From: Dendrobium chrysotoxum
Taxonomy: Eukaryota > Streptophyta > Magnoliopsida > Asparagales > Orchidaceae
Assembly: GCA_019925795.1 (NCBI GenBank)
Contig: CM034314.1
Span: 21,879,774 to 21,943,773, forward strand
Direction: 5' to 3'
DNA: 64,000 nucleotides
Shown here: positions 53,620 to 64,000 of the stretch, in pieces
How positions within the stretch are numbered: position 1 is the first letter of the stretch
Layout: each line of letters opens with the position of its first letter
Notes under the pieces: model-generated
The model's database searches: none
What the model was told of the DNA's origin: nothing
The model's input: only the letters and a program-made list of their open reading frames with translations
Program-made: the position numbers and the translations under genes

Positions 53620-56555
53620 CACCGTTAAGTATCAAGGTAAAACACCCATAACCAAACAGAAATAGAAGAAAAAATGGACAGGGTCCGCAGAACCAATCCA
53701 GCAAACAGACTCTCCATAGAGAGAACACACCAAAGACCCAAGAAACACCAAGGACCACCAAGATCATAATGCAAAACAAACATCCAATTAAAAGTAAAAA
53801 GATAACACAAAGATTTAATGAACCACATAAGGGACCCCAATATCATCCAGGTGTAATAAACCACGAAGATAGGCCGGCATAGAAGAACCAACAACATCAG
53901 TGAAACAGTTAAGTTGGCACCCCCAATGAGTAAGCCAATCAGCACATTCATTACCTTCATTGCAGATACTCTAGAACGAGTAATTAAGATAAGCCAACAG
54001 CTTATTAAGACCACAAATCTGATAAAACAAAGTAGAGCTACACACAGTGTCCCCACCGTCTAAAATAATCCTATAATCAAAACCATTATTGACCTCAATA
54101 ACCACATTAATAAGGTTGAGGGAGATACAACATTGAATACAATAATTAATGCCATTAATAATAGCATAAGACACATTAACAGGTTGACTAGGCCCCACAA
54201 AAGCGAGAATGAGATGACCACTACTATCCCTGATAGTTCCACCACAACCGCCCTTACTAGCAAATCCCACCGACATTTAACTTAACAAAATCCTTAGGAG
54301 GCTTGGTCCAATAAACATGACAGGTAGACAGAACACCCCTGTCAGCAAGGCCCAACGCAATACCAACAGAGAGAAAATTTTTAAAATTCTTATAGGAGAG
54401 TAATCTAACAGCAATCAGGGAAGAAATCTTGTCTTTAATCCTCTGGATCACATTAACATGATTCATTTTCTCATTATTAAAATGCGAATTGTTTCTTTCC
54501 AACCAGAGAAACCAGAGAATGAAACAAGGAATAACATTCTGGATATGGCCTTTAATTTTAATAAACCAAGCATTATGCAAAGACTTAAGAGAAAGCTTAC
54601 TATTAAAACAATTTAACCGAAGTAGGTCATCAAAGTAAATCTAGGAACGAGCAGCCACTGGGCCAGAAATAAAAATATGGTGCATACGCTCCAGATGCCA
54701 TCAACAATGGCATTTAGAAACCAAATAAAAACCTTTTTTGATGAGGTTATCGTCAGTGGGTAAATATCTATGGAGGGCTCTCCAAACAAAAATAGAAATA
54801 GTAGTGGGAATGCTCTTGTGTCAAATACACTTGAAAATAGTCTCACTATTATTTTTAACATGAAAGGAACGCCAAGCATCCTTTAAATGAAAACCACCAT
54901 CAGTAGAAAAGTCACATAAGATAATATCCTTAGATTTGATGTTAATGGGCAAGTTCAGAATATGTTGAATGATACTGTGAGAAATAACATTAGAGAGCTT
55001 ATCAACATCCCACAAACTATTACTAAAGAAATGGTTGACCTTGACCGAAACAATAGAGGAGGTATTGAGAATAGAGTCAATAGAGTGCTTACCCAACCAA
55101 CGATCTTGCCAAAAATGAATATTCCCTTCACCAAGACCCCAAGAAAAAAGGGCTCCACCTCCCATTTAAACTTACAAAGCCTTTTCCACACTTTGGAATC
55201 ACCTTGTTTAGTAATACAAATAGTCGGATGGCTATCAACACAATATTTAGAAAGCATAAACTTAGCCCAAAGATTATTATTAAAGTGAAGATTAAACCAG
55301 AGTTTATAAGTAAAAGCCTTAGAGAGATCATAAAAATTCTTACACCCAAGACCACCTTCATCCAAAACACCACAGCATTTCTCCCAATTAGCCCAAAGAA
55401 TTTTAGAGCTAGAAGAAGTGCATTTCCAAAAAAATTTGTTAATCAATTTATGAAGTCTATCACACACAGCTTGCGTAGGGACAATAATATGAAAGCTATA
55501 AACAGGTAAAGCTACAAGAACACTTTTAATGAGAGTGATTCTACCACCAAAACTAAGATAGTTCGAATCCCAAGTTAAGAGTTTTTTGTTAACCGAAGAA
55601 ATACGATCATCAAACAGGAACAATTTTCTCCTACCATTAAAAAGAGGAACACGAGATATTTTATGGGCAAATCCGCTTGAGTAAAACTAGTGATATTATT
55701 AATGGACAAAAGATCATCATTAGAAATTTTCTTAGAAGCAATGAAACAACTTTTATTTTTATCAAAGGTAATACCACTGGCCATCACAAACTTAGCTATA
55801 AAATCCATGAGTTTCTGAATTTGATTACTAGAAGTGTTAGAAAACACAATAAAATCATCATCAAAACATAAATGAGATATAGGAAACCCACCCATAGTTC
55901 TAAAATAAAGACCATGATTAATTTCAAACAACTTGGTTATACCTCTAGAAAGATAATCAGCAGCTATAATGAAAAGGGCAGGAGAAATAGGATCTCCTTG
56001 TCTAAGACCATCAGAAATTTTGAAAAAACCATTATTATCCCCATTAATAAAAATAGACATATACACATTATGAATACAATTCTTAATCAACATAATAAAG
56101 GTAGGATCAAAACCAAAAAACTCTAATATATGATATAAAAAATCCCAATTTAAATTATCATAGGCCTTAGCCATATCAAACTTTAAAATTAAGTTACCTC
56201 CTCTTACCTTCACATTCAAGTCGTTACATAATTCCTGAGCCAACAAAATATTATCCGTGATAACCCTGCCTTTCACAAAATCCATCTGATTAGAAGAAAT
56301 AATTTTAGGTAGAATAGAAGCAAGACAATTCATAAGAATTTTAGAGATCAGTTTATTAAAGAAGGTATAATGACTAATAGGTCTAAAGTCATTCCACGTG
56401 TTAAGAGCATTATTCTTAGGAATAAGCACAAGAGAAGTAGAAGTAAAGTTCGTAGGTATAGTGGTACCCGCAAAGAAGTCCAGCACAGCATTGAAGATGT
56501 CATGATGAATAATATCCCAAGTTTTTTGGAAGAAAAGAACAGAAAAGCCATCAGG
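53620..56555 (-). pseudogene. L1 ORF2: reverse transcriptase, zf-RVT, RNase H
   Basis: ORF2 of plant L1 elements nicks the target and copies the RNA into it. The endonuclease is missing by truncation. Reverse transcriptase lies in one frame at 56486-55575: motif A FDMAKAYDNLNW, motif B DGLRQGDPISPALF, motif C FDDD in place of the usual FADD, with both catalytic Asp kept. The thumb region follows at 55623-55130 (KKLLTWDSNYLSFGGRITLI). Bases 54950-54610 fit the zf-RVT region (SDGGFHLKDAW is readable as STDGGFHLKDAWRSF). RNase H starts near 54290: KLNVGGIC has Gly where the first catalytic Asp belongs, next to a frame shift, followed by GGCGGTIRDSSGHLILAF. Several frame shifts inactivate it. Confidence 0.9.
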
Positions 56556-56573
56556 TAGGGGCTACTTAAACAT

Positions 56574-57627
56574 GTCATATCATATCTTCAAATAGATTCA
56601 TACAAATTTCTTAAATCATTAATGTCAAAATCAAAATTTTTAATTTAAAATCCCATTCTTTTTAAATTTTAGTAAATAATTCAATTAGGAGAAAGTAAAC
56701 TCATGTATGATCAATATCACTAATGCATGTTTTCAATTTTAAACATCTTGTTAAGCATGGGTTTACAAATTATATTGATTTTTTTCAATTTATTTTATAA
56801 TCTTAATACTTATTATAGTCATTATAATAAATATAAAAATATCAAATAATTTCAAAAAAAATAAAGTATTTGAGAATGCTCATCTTATATGCTTGATCAT
56901 ATGATCAAGGTTTCATATGCATTGGACACATACTTTGCTTGCAATGTAATTTTCATTATCAAAAGTTCTTTTTCAAAAAAAATAACATAAAATTTTTCTT
57001 TAATTTGAATTAATTAAAACTTAAGTTAACTTTATTAATGTTAAATAAATGACTCTTTACATCCCCAAACATTTTACAAATTTGCTAATTTATTTGATTA
57101 TTCATAAATTTTCGCCCATTGTATGATTATTTTAATAAAATTTCAAGTAAATCCTTATAATATCTGTAATATTTCTGAATGTAATTTGAATTTATTTGAT
57201 AATAATTAGACTAATTTTCTAATATAAAGTTTCCAATTAATGATTATAAAGGATTGTCTTGGACATTGACCTTAACCTCCAACTTAAGTTTAGTCTTTAA
57301 GAATCCCATTTAAATATTAGTTCAAAAATTGAAATCTTAAATTTAAAATTAAAATTTTATTTGATTTAATTCAGTTTGACCCATTATAAAAAATCTTGTT
57401 AAAATATTGCACATAAATGTGTATGTTTTTTATGGCTATGAGCATTATATACTTTTCACTTACACATGTAGAGGGTCATATGGTCACTTTGCCTCCACCC
57501 TAAGCTCTTACTCTAATTAATTAAATTTTAAGATGAAAATTCCTAGCATAATCTTACTCAATGTGGGGTATACTCCATACTTCATATCATGAGCACATTT
57601 AGTTTGCTTATAATGGTTAGAGAACTA
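56574..57627. other. AT-rich stretch, nothing identified
   Basis: About 1 kb with no open frame or repeat end. It continues the sequence broken by the L1. AACTA lies directly left of the SIRE LTR start at 57628. Confidence 0.4.
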
Positions 57628-58390
57628 TGAATGTTCGTTAGGGCTGTTAAACCCTAAAGAACTAGTCCCGAGGCTAACAAATAGGGGGGTGAATTGGTAA
57701 TTTTAAAAATATTTAACAAAATGAAAAATTAAAAACCCCTTGATGAGAAAGCAGATTGGTTTCACAATAACAAGAATTTTAGAGATTTCAAACACTGAAC
57801 AATTCACAGAAAAATATAAAAATTAAATGCGAAAAAATAAATAGAAAGAACACACCAGATTTATAGTGGTTCGATCAACTTGACCTACGTACACTCCCCA
57901 GAAATATCCATTCTAGGTATTGCACTAAAAGTAGTGTCTCTTCTTTTTCCCCCACAGGAAGGCGAAGAAACCCTTACAAAATCTTTCCACCGATCCGGAG
58001 AGGCAGAGTACCATGAATCCTTTTACTCCCTCCTGGAGTAAGTAGACAACCTTAGAATATTTTTACTCCCTCCTGAAGTAGGTAGAGAACCTTGGAATCC
58101 TTTTTCACCCTCCTGTTGAAGGCAAAGAACTAGGATCTGATGCTGATGAAAGTCTCCCCTAGAATCGCCAAGGAACTAGATAAGTAGCTTGAAGAAGACG
58201 ATGGAAACCATGCCTGGTGCAACCTTTATGAATCCCTCACAACTCCCCCTCTTAAGGATCTCTCTCTCCCAAGCTCTCTCTCTTCCTTCTCTAAGCTATC
58301 TCTCAAATCATTACAATAGCAAAATATTTTCTCAAGGGACAATGAGAGAGCTTAAATAGAGAGCCTCCAAAAGAAGCCCTAATTTTAAAG
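57628..58390 (-). repeat. Truncated 3' LTR
   Basis: It aligns with the first 650 bp of the 61645 LTR (tRNA-like TTATAGTGGTTCGATCAACTT segment, CTCCCTCCTG blocks, CTCTCTCTTCC). It ends at the deletion junction near 58390 before reaching the palindrome array. Confidence 0.8.
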
Positions 58391-58399
58391 ATAAGTTCT

Positions 58400-59680
58400 T
58401 TAGGATGACTCAAAGAGTATCTCCATTCTCTAGGCAATATATTTTCAGGTTTTACCCTTTCCTCTAGATTTATAGTCTACTCCTTGGATGATTTCTCCTA
58501 CTTCTTCTTCTTCCACCCTAGACCCTCCAGAATTATCAGATTCATCAAATACAATATGAGTGGTCTCCTGTACTATCAATGTCCTTTTATTGAAGATTCT
58601 ATAGGATTTTCTAATATTTGAGTAACTTAGGAACACTCATTCATCACATTTTGGGTCAAACTTTCCTAGTTAAGACTTCCCATTATTCAGAATGAACATT
58701 TACATCCAAAGATATGAAGATGAGAGAGGTTGGGTGTCCTACCCTTAAGGATTTCATACGAGGTCTTGTTAAGCTTGGATCTAAGATTAACCCTATTTAA
58801 AACATAACAGGCTATATTCAACACTTCTATCTAGAAGTATTTAGGAAGTAAGTAGTCAACTAACCTGGCTCTAATGGCTTCTACCAGGGTCTTGTTCTCC
58901 CTTTTAGCTACCCCATTCTGCTAAGGGGTCCTAAGAGCTAAAAAATTATGATATATCCCTTGTTCCTTACAGTATGTTTTAAATTTTTCATTCTTAAATT
59001 CTCCATTATGGTCACTATGAATGGCTAAAATTTCACAACCTAGTTTCCTTTAAATCAAAATGGAAAAATACCTAAACTTCCTGAATGATTTACTTCTATG
59101 AGATAGGAATCTAACCTAAGTAAACCTTCAGTAATCATCAATAATCACATACCTAAAGACTTTCCCTTTTAGGCTTACAGTGCTGACAGGTCCAAAGAGA
59201 TCCATGTGAAAGACTTCTAAGGGTTTTCTAGTGATAATGTCTTTGATTGAATGGAAGGAGGATTTGACTTATTTCCCTAATTGACAAGCATCACACAGGT
59301 GGTCCTTAGTGAACTCTAGTTTGGGTGATTTTTCTAAAGATTTTCGTACTTTCATGACACAATCTTTTATGCCATAACCAGGATTCATCAACAATTAATT
59401 TTAGAAAAAAAATAGTATCATATTTAATGTAATTAAGATCAAGAATATAGACATTATTGATTATCCTTCCCTATAAAATAGTTGTCTTTTAAGCTTATTA
59501 TGCAGCTGGTTGACATAAATTTTATGCAGAAGCCTTTATCACACAACTGGCTGATGCTGAGCAGATTATGTTTTAAGTCATCTACAAGTAAAAAAATTTT
59601 AATGATAAAATTTTTTGAGTTGCCAATTATGCCTGAGCCCACCACTCTCCTGGTGGTGTTATCTCCAAGTATCACCTTGC
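58400..59680 (-). pseudogene. SIRE pol remnant: pre-integrase region and integrase
   Basis: At 59675-59454 the reading MILGDNTTRRVVGSGIIGNS and VDDLKHNLLSISQLCDKGFC matches the protease-distal and GAG-pre-integrase region of SIRE-type copia. From 59450 to 58640 integrase is readable only in pieces with many stops. At 58636-58445 MFLSYSNIRKSYRIFNKRTL followed by TTHIVFDESD is the integrase C-terminal region also seen at 44460-44580. SHPKELI at about 58410 is the last pol block before the deletion. Confidence 0.75.
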
Positions 59681-60425
59681 CTCATGCCCTGGCCTCCAGT
59701 AAAATGAATTGATTTGTATCACCAGTCATGTGCCTTAAACATCTGCTATCCAGATACCACATGCTCTCACAAGTCCTTTTGTAAGAGAACTCCTACAAAA
59801 TTATCAGATGTCGGATTTGGGAACCCAAAGAAGTTTAGGTTCCACCTTATGGAATGTTGGATGAAATGCTCATATGCTATACTATGAATTATACAATTTT
59901 GGTCTCCACACCAAAAATACTCTATAGGGGATAGTGCAAGTGTGGGAGATGTGTCCTAGCATGCCATAAGAAAAATAACTAACTCTAGGAAAAGGGTTAA
60001 CTAATTTATATGGGTGATGGTGCCTCTTCTAAAGTTTGAATGATGCATGCTGAGGTGGTGGATTATATAACTGTGTAAGTGTATGTGATATTTTATTTTC
60101 TTTGAAAGCATTTAACTTGGTTTGTAAAAACTAGTTTGAACTTTCAAGAATTGAAATTTCAATTTTCAATTCATGCTCCCTATTATCAGCTTCATCTAAA
60201 CATGCCTTTATTTTCTTAAATACATTTTCTAAATCAATATGGGATGCATTTAAGGAATCATGCTAATCAGTTAATTCAAAATACTTCTTGTTTAAAATAT
60301 CAAATTCCTCTAACAAAACCATGTGATTTCTATCCAGAGTGGAGTGATCTTTTCTTAAGCATTCATGCTCTTTTTATAGAATTGAAAATTCAGAATTAAG
60401 GTAGGCATGTGATTTTTTAAGCTTC

Positions 60426-61590
60426 CTATATGCAAAATAAATTTTTTTTAGAAACTTCAAATAATTGATCATATGTAAGCTCACATACCTCCTCTTGATC
60501 AGAATGATCAAGATGTTCATCTACCATTAAGCTTAGGTTGGTTATCTCCTCTTCTGCTTCAGTTTCAAAAGAGTCTGATGCCGAGTCTATAGAAAGATTT
60601 TTGAGTCCTTTGCTTTCCTTTTTGAATATAGGCTTTTCTTCACCCTTCTCCTTGCTTGGGTGAGTTTTAAGAGTTGGGCAATCAGGCTTCAGGTGTCCTG
60701 GCTTCCTACATTCAAAATATCTAATGTTAAAAGAAACTTTAGAATTCTTACCAGTCTTACCTTTGTTCCATTTTTTATGATGCTTTTGCTTTCTCTTTAG
60801 AAAGCTTTTAAACTGTCTAATCATCAAAGTAATGTCATCATCATCTTATCTAGAAGAGTTACTGTCAGAATTATTAGCCTTTAAAGCTACAATTTTCTCT
60901 TTTTTCTTTTCACCTGTATTAAGCTGTCTTTGATTCACTCCTTGCTCATAGGCAATGAGTGACCCAAATAAGTTATTAATGGAATAAACATTCAGATCTT
61001 TTGATTCAATAATGACAGTGATTTTTGCATCATAGGAAGACGGTAAACAACGCAAAATTTTGTTAACTTTTTTATAGTTTGTAAGCTCTCTTCCTAAGGC
61101 ATGCATGGAAGTAATAATCTATGTAAACCTAGTATAAATTTCAAAAATAGATTCACAAGGTTTCATGCAAAAAAAATCAAAATCATGAAGTATAATATTC
61201 AGCCTAGATTATTTTACTTCATTAGTTCCCTCATATGTTATGCAAAGTTTGTCCCAAATTTCTTTTCTAGTTAAACAAGTAGAGACACGCATGTACTTTT
61301 TAGATTTTAAAGCACAGAAAAAATAGTTTAAATATATAGCATTCAGTTGGGCTAAATCCCTATCTTTGATACTCCATTCAAAAAAAGAAAGTTTGGTTTT
61401 AATGTCATTCACTAATCTAAAGGGTGCATAATATCCTTCCTGAACTAACATCCACATGCACTAATCAATTGATTACAAAAAGATGGACATACAAATTTTC
61501 TAAAATTTAAAAGAAATATTATCAAATAATGATGGTCGTGTAATTAAATATCCTTCTGCAGTATTACGATTACACAAATTAGACATGGAT
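60426..61590 (-). pseudogene. SIRE gag remnant (UBN2-type gag, damaged zinc knuckle)
   Basis: From right to left: a gag start region (MWMLVQEGYYAPFRLVNDIK, then KEIWDKLCITYEGTNEVK at 61457-61209), KVNKILRCLPSSYDAKITVI then ESKDLNVYSINNLFGSLIAY (61106-60846), and a Lys-rich segment with the knuckle YFECRKPGHLKPDCP near 60730-60690. The first Cys of C-x2-C-x4-H-x4-C is Tyr, so the knuckle is broken. The following acidic part (EEEITNLSLMVDEHLDHSDQ) is typical for the gag C-terminal side. Stops separate the three frames. Confidence 0.82.
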
Positions 61591-61626
61591 CTTTTTTCAA
61601 AAGTTTTCTAAAACTTAATTTATGAA

Positions 61627-61642
61627 CCCCACTTTGATACCA
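61627..61642 (-). promoter_or_regulatory. Primer binding site of SIRE element
   Basis: On the minus strand TGGTATCAAAGTGGGG lies 2 bp inside the 5' LTR end. It fits the methionine-tRNA primer site TGGTATCA at its 5' part and fixes the orientation. Confidence 0.8.
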
Positions 61643-61644
61643 CT

Positions 61645-63226
61645 TAAAAGTTCATGAGGGTTGTTAAACCCTAAAGATTTAGTCTCGAGACTAACCAAGT
61701 GGGGGTGAATTGGTAATTTTAAAATTATTTAACAAAAATAAATTAAAAACCCCTTAATGTAGAAGCAAATCAATTTCACAATAACAAAAATTTTTGAGAT
61801 TTCAAACACTGAACAATTCACAAAAAAATGTAAAAATTAAATGCGAAAAAATAAATATAAAGAACACACCAAATTTATGGTGATTCAGTCAACTAGACCT
61901 ACACCACTCTCTATAAATCTCCTTTCCAGGTATTGCACTAAAAGTAATATCTCTCCTTTTTCCCCAACAGCAAGGTGAAGAACCTTGGAATCCTTTTTCA
62001 GCTCTTAGTGAAAGAAGAGAATCTAGATCTAATACCGATGAAAGTCTCCCCCAGAGCCACCAAGGAACAAGATAAGAAGCTTAAAGAAGATGGTGGAAAC
62101 CTTACCTGGAGCAACCTTTGTGAATCCCTCACAACTCCCCCTCACAAGGATCTCTATCTCCCAAGCTCTCTCTCTTCCTTCTCTAATCTCTCTCTTAGAT
62201 CAATACAACAACAAAAGATTTTCACAAGGGATAATGAGAGAGCATAAATAGACAGCCTCCAAAAGAAGCCATAATTTCAACTTACCTTCAAAGATTGTCC
62301 TGTATGATCAGTACAAAATAGCCCTTTTAGCCAGTACGATCAGCTTTTCCCTGTACGATCAATTCAAGTATTTGTATAGATCATTAAGTATGATTTTGCA
62401 ATCATCCGGGATGATTAGTTCAAGATATTGTATTGATCATCCAGTATGATATGGGATGATAACTGGCAATTAAAATATCATCCCATAAATCATTTGGGAC
62501 GTCCAGTATGATCGCCTATACGATTAGAAGAAAATCATAGTTTTTGTCTTTGACGATGGGGGATCATCCCATGAAATATCAAAGATCATCTTGGACGATC
62601 TCCATACATCGTCCTATATGATCTGATCAATCAATCTAATCATAATTAGTTCCTTAATTACAGGATCAATTTAGGCATGATTATAAATCATCCAAGATGA
62701 TGTATATCGTCCTATACAATTAGAACAAAAATTGAAGATTTAAATATTGCCTAAATTATGATTAGCGGCTATTTTTATGTCTATAACTAATCATTTTGGA
62801 TGATCCAAATCGTCCAGTATGATTAGTTAATTAATCTCATTTAATAATGGGTGCCCTAATTAGGGTTTTCTATAAAACTGATCATCCAGTAAAATTTACA
62901 TCGTACTATACGATTAGTTCAAAAATCTATTTTTCTCCTAACTCTCTAACTCACCCCCTTGAGTGTGTATGTGTAAGGTTACTCAGCTTAATATCTACCA
63001 AATACATGACCTGACTCAAGAAAGATAAAAAATACAATGAAATTGAAATTACAGACAGACTCAATCCTAGTCTACATGATCTTGAGCTGATTGGCGTTGC
63101 AAGTGAATTTATAGACCTGAAAAGTTAATGAGCATGGAAAACAAAATAGATATGCAATAATAGTCGTAGTAAAAAATAATAATATTTGTTATCATCAAAA
63201 TCACAATACTTAGGCTCATATTTACA
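61645..63226 (-). repeat. 5' LTR of SIRE element with decayed palindrome pairs
   Basis: This 1.58 kb LTR ends (plus strand) ATCATCAAAATCACAATACT then TAGGCTCATATTTACA, matching the inverted LTR start at 47973. Palindrome pairs are visible at about 62380-62420, 62585/62608, 62687/62706, 62787/62806 and 62882/62901 with pitches of 19-23 bp. Most CG steps seen in the solo LTR are CA or TG here (ATCATCC, GATGAT), as expected of deaminated methyl-cytosine. Confidence 0.8.
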
Positions 63227-63456
63227 AAAAAAACTAATCAATAAGGAACTACACCTACATAGGATGAGTTACATAACATTCTATAGTATACCCTAATTTC
63301 TTCTAGGTTCAACTGACACTACTATTATAGAACTTATACTAACCCACTTCTAAAGACCAATATGCATACACTAACAGTAACTTGATTAAAATTTCAATTT
63401 TAATTTTGCTCTATAGTCTCATTATATATCCTTAACCAGTCTTCTTTTGAACTTTA

Positions 63457-64000
63457 GACATACCACCTTGGCTAAGCTTGTCGTCAATATGACCTTACAA
63501 TTTTGATTGTACTTACACTCTAGTTAGTCACACTCCATTGGCTAATAATCTTTTTAGACTAGCCATACTATATTTTGCTAAGTCTACTCCTAATATGCTA
63601 ATGCTCTAATGACTATCCTACCTACTTTCTTAGTCATTCCCTTTTGACTTAGAGATGTTTTAAACTATCCACATTTGTCCTTAGGATAGTTATGCCATTT
63701 TGATTGTGCTAACTTGATTGGATCATACACAATTTGTTGGGCATACCCTTCAACTTGCTTATGTAATTTAGGCCAACTCTATCTTAATCTAGTCATACAT
63801 TTCAATTAGGTCATCCCTTAATTTAGAGACATTACATTTGGCTAAGTTAATCTTGTTAGGGTCATACTCTTTGATCATATTATTCATATTTAGTACCCTT
63901 CCTTATAAATCCCTCAGGAATTGAAGATAAAATATATAGTTGAGTCTCATTTGACTTGGTCATACTCTTTTGAATTGGTATTTTCTTTGTATAACCATAT
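63457..64000. repeat. Degenerate short-repeat array reaching the window end
   Basis: The pattern AGTCATACTCTTTTGACTAA recurs in varied form at about 63457, 63525, 63561, 63632, 63688, 63720, 63740, 63791, 63825, 63859 and 63958. Clear examples are AGTCATTCCCTTTTGACTTA, GGTCATACTCTTTGATCATA and GGTCATACTCTTTTGAATTG. Spacing is irregular (20-100 bp). No coding potential is seen. Confidence 0.5.

Larger units (their letters stand above)
52955..56555 (-). mobile_element. 5'-truncated L1-type LINE with perfect 18-bp TSD
   Basis: TAGGGGCTACTTAAACAT occurs at 52937-52954 and 56556-56573 without mismatch. On the minus strand the element begins inside ORF2 (5' truncation) and ends AAGGAATTGTAATCC, ATATTAACACGTAGGCCCCC, then a tail mixing A-runs with AAATAAATAAATG. 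This 3' module is shared with the ORF1-only LINEs at 159-9460. A perfect long duplication and a 300-codon open reverse transcriptase frame mark it as the youngest LINE in the window. Confidence 0.95.
57628..63226 (-). mobile_element. SIRE-type copia element, lacking RT
   Basis: A truncated 3' LTR (57628-58390) and a full 5' LTR (61645-63226) flank gag and the first part of pol on the minus strand. Both LTRs start TGAATGTTCG or TTAAAAGTTC on the plus strand and share GTTAAACCCTAAAGA, GGTGAATTGGTAATTTTAAA and AAACACTGAACAATTCACA. The pol reading passes from SHPKELI near 58400 directly into LTR sequence, so a deletion removed reverse transcriptase, RNase H, any later ORF and the 3' half of that LTR. 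No matching 5-bp duplication was found (AACTA left, AAAAA right). Confidence 0.85.

Noticed and set aside
53157..54056. Minus-strand frames of 69-143 codons as separate genes
   Set aside because: They are the 3' untranslated part and the end of RNase H of the same L1, in shifted frames.
55555..55580. GTTCGAATCCC tRNA T-arm-like string
   Set aside because: There is no D-arm, anticodon stem or acceptor stem around it; it is part of the L1 thumb region.
54962..56558. Plus-strand frames of 60-108 codons
   Set aside because: They are antisense to the minus-strand L1 reverse transcriptase, which has clear motifs.
57850..57905. TATAGTGGTTCGATCAACTTG as a tRNA piece
   Set aside because: The same block is found in all SIRE LTR copies (11096, 57860, 61876) without the other tRNA arms, so it is LTR sequence.

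Overview
The window is nuclear DNA of a flowering plant. It is AT-rich and gene-poor, and almost everything recognisable in it is a transposable element. The evidence is plant-type L1 LINEs with DUF4283-like ORF1, Ty1/copia elements of SIRE and Ale/Retrofit type, Ty3/gypsy elements with long LTRs, CACTA (En/Spm) DNA transposons, RTE-type LINE pieces and MITEs. I found no convincing intact cellular gene, rRNA, tRNA or CRISPR array. The species cannot be named from the sequence.

Layout. Bases 159-9460 hold three ORF1-only (half-L1-like) LINEs and one 3' fragment, placed head to tail; the second is split by a 1.8 kb retroposed insert with a poly(A) tail and a 14-bp target duplication. Bases 9539-15534 are an internally deleted gypsy element whose 5' LTR contains a SIRE-type solo LTR (10870-12528). 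Bases 16540-19620 are a decayed minus-strand gypsy gag split by another solo LTR (16726-18711). Bases 20831-25081 are mostly unassigned, with two MITEs. Bases 25087-31100 are a minus-strand copia element with a non-autonomous CACTA nested in its pol. Bases 31711-44248 are a gypsy element carrying a 4.2 kb CACTA in gag, and a LINE tail plus an RTE tail in its 3' LTR. Bases 44249-48830 are a SIRE-type copia with an extra ORF in the envelope position. Bases 48850-50340 are a minus-strand copia remnant, and 50490-52140 a partial gypsy LTR. Bases 52955-56555 are a minus-strand L1 with a perfect 18-bp target duplication. Bases 57628-63226 are a second, minus-strand SIRE element. A degenerate short-repeat array runs from about 63457 to the window end.

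The elements do not form pathways; they form a nesting record. Matching target duplications give the order directly: CACTA in copia (GTA), CACTA in gypsy (CAC), copia in flank (TCCAA), solo LTRs (TGATG, AATAA), and L1 in flank (18 bp).

The most unusual structure is in the SIRE-type LTRs: pairs of 15-bp imperfect palindromes of the form ATCGTCCnGnACGAT. In the solo LTR eight pairs have an exact 21-bp centre-to-centre distance, which is two helical turns. Related pairs, 19-23 bp apart, occur in the other SIRE LTRs and also between pol and the envelope-position ORF of the 44-48 kb element. Other points of interest are the ORF1-only LINE cluster with its recurring junction motif, the retroposed insert with internal repeats, and two CACTA elements that both carry RTE reverse-transcriptase fragments at a similar internal offset.
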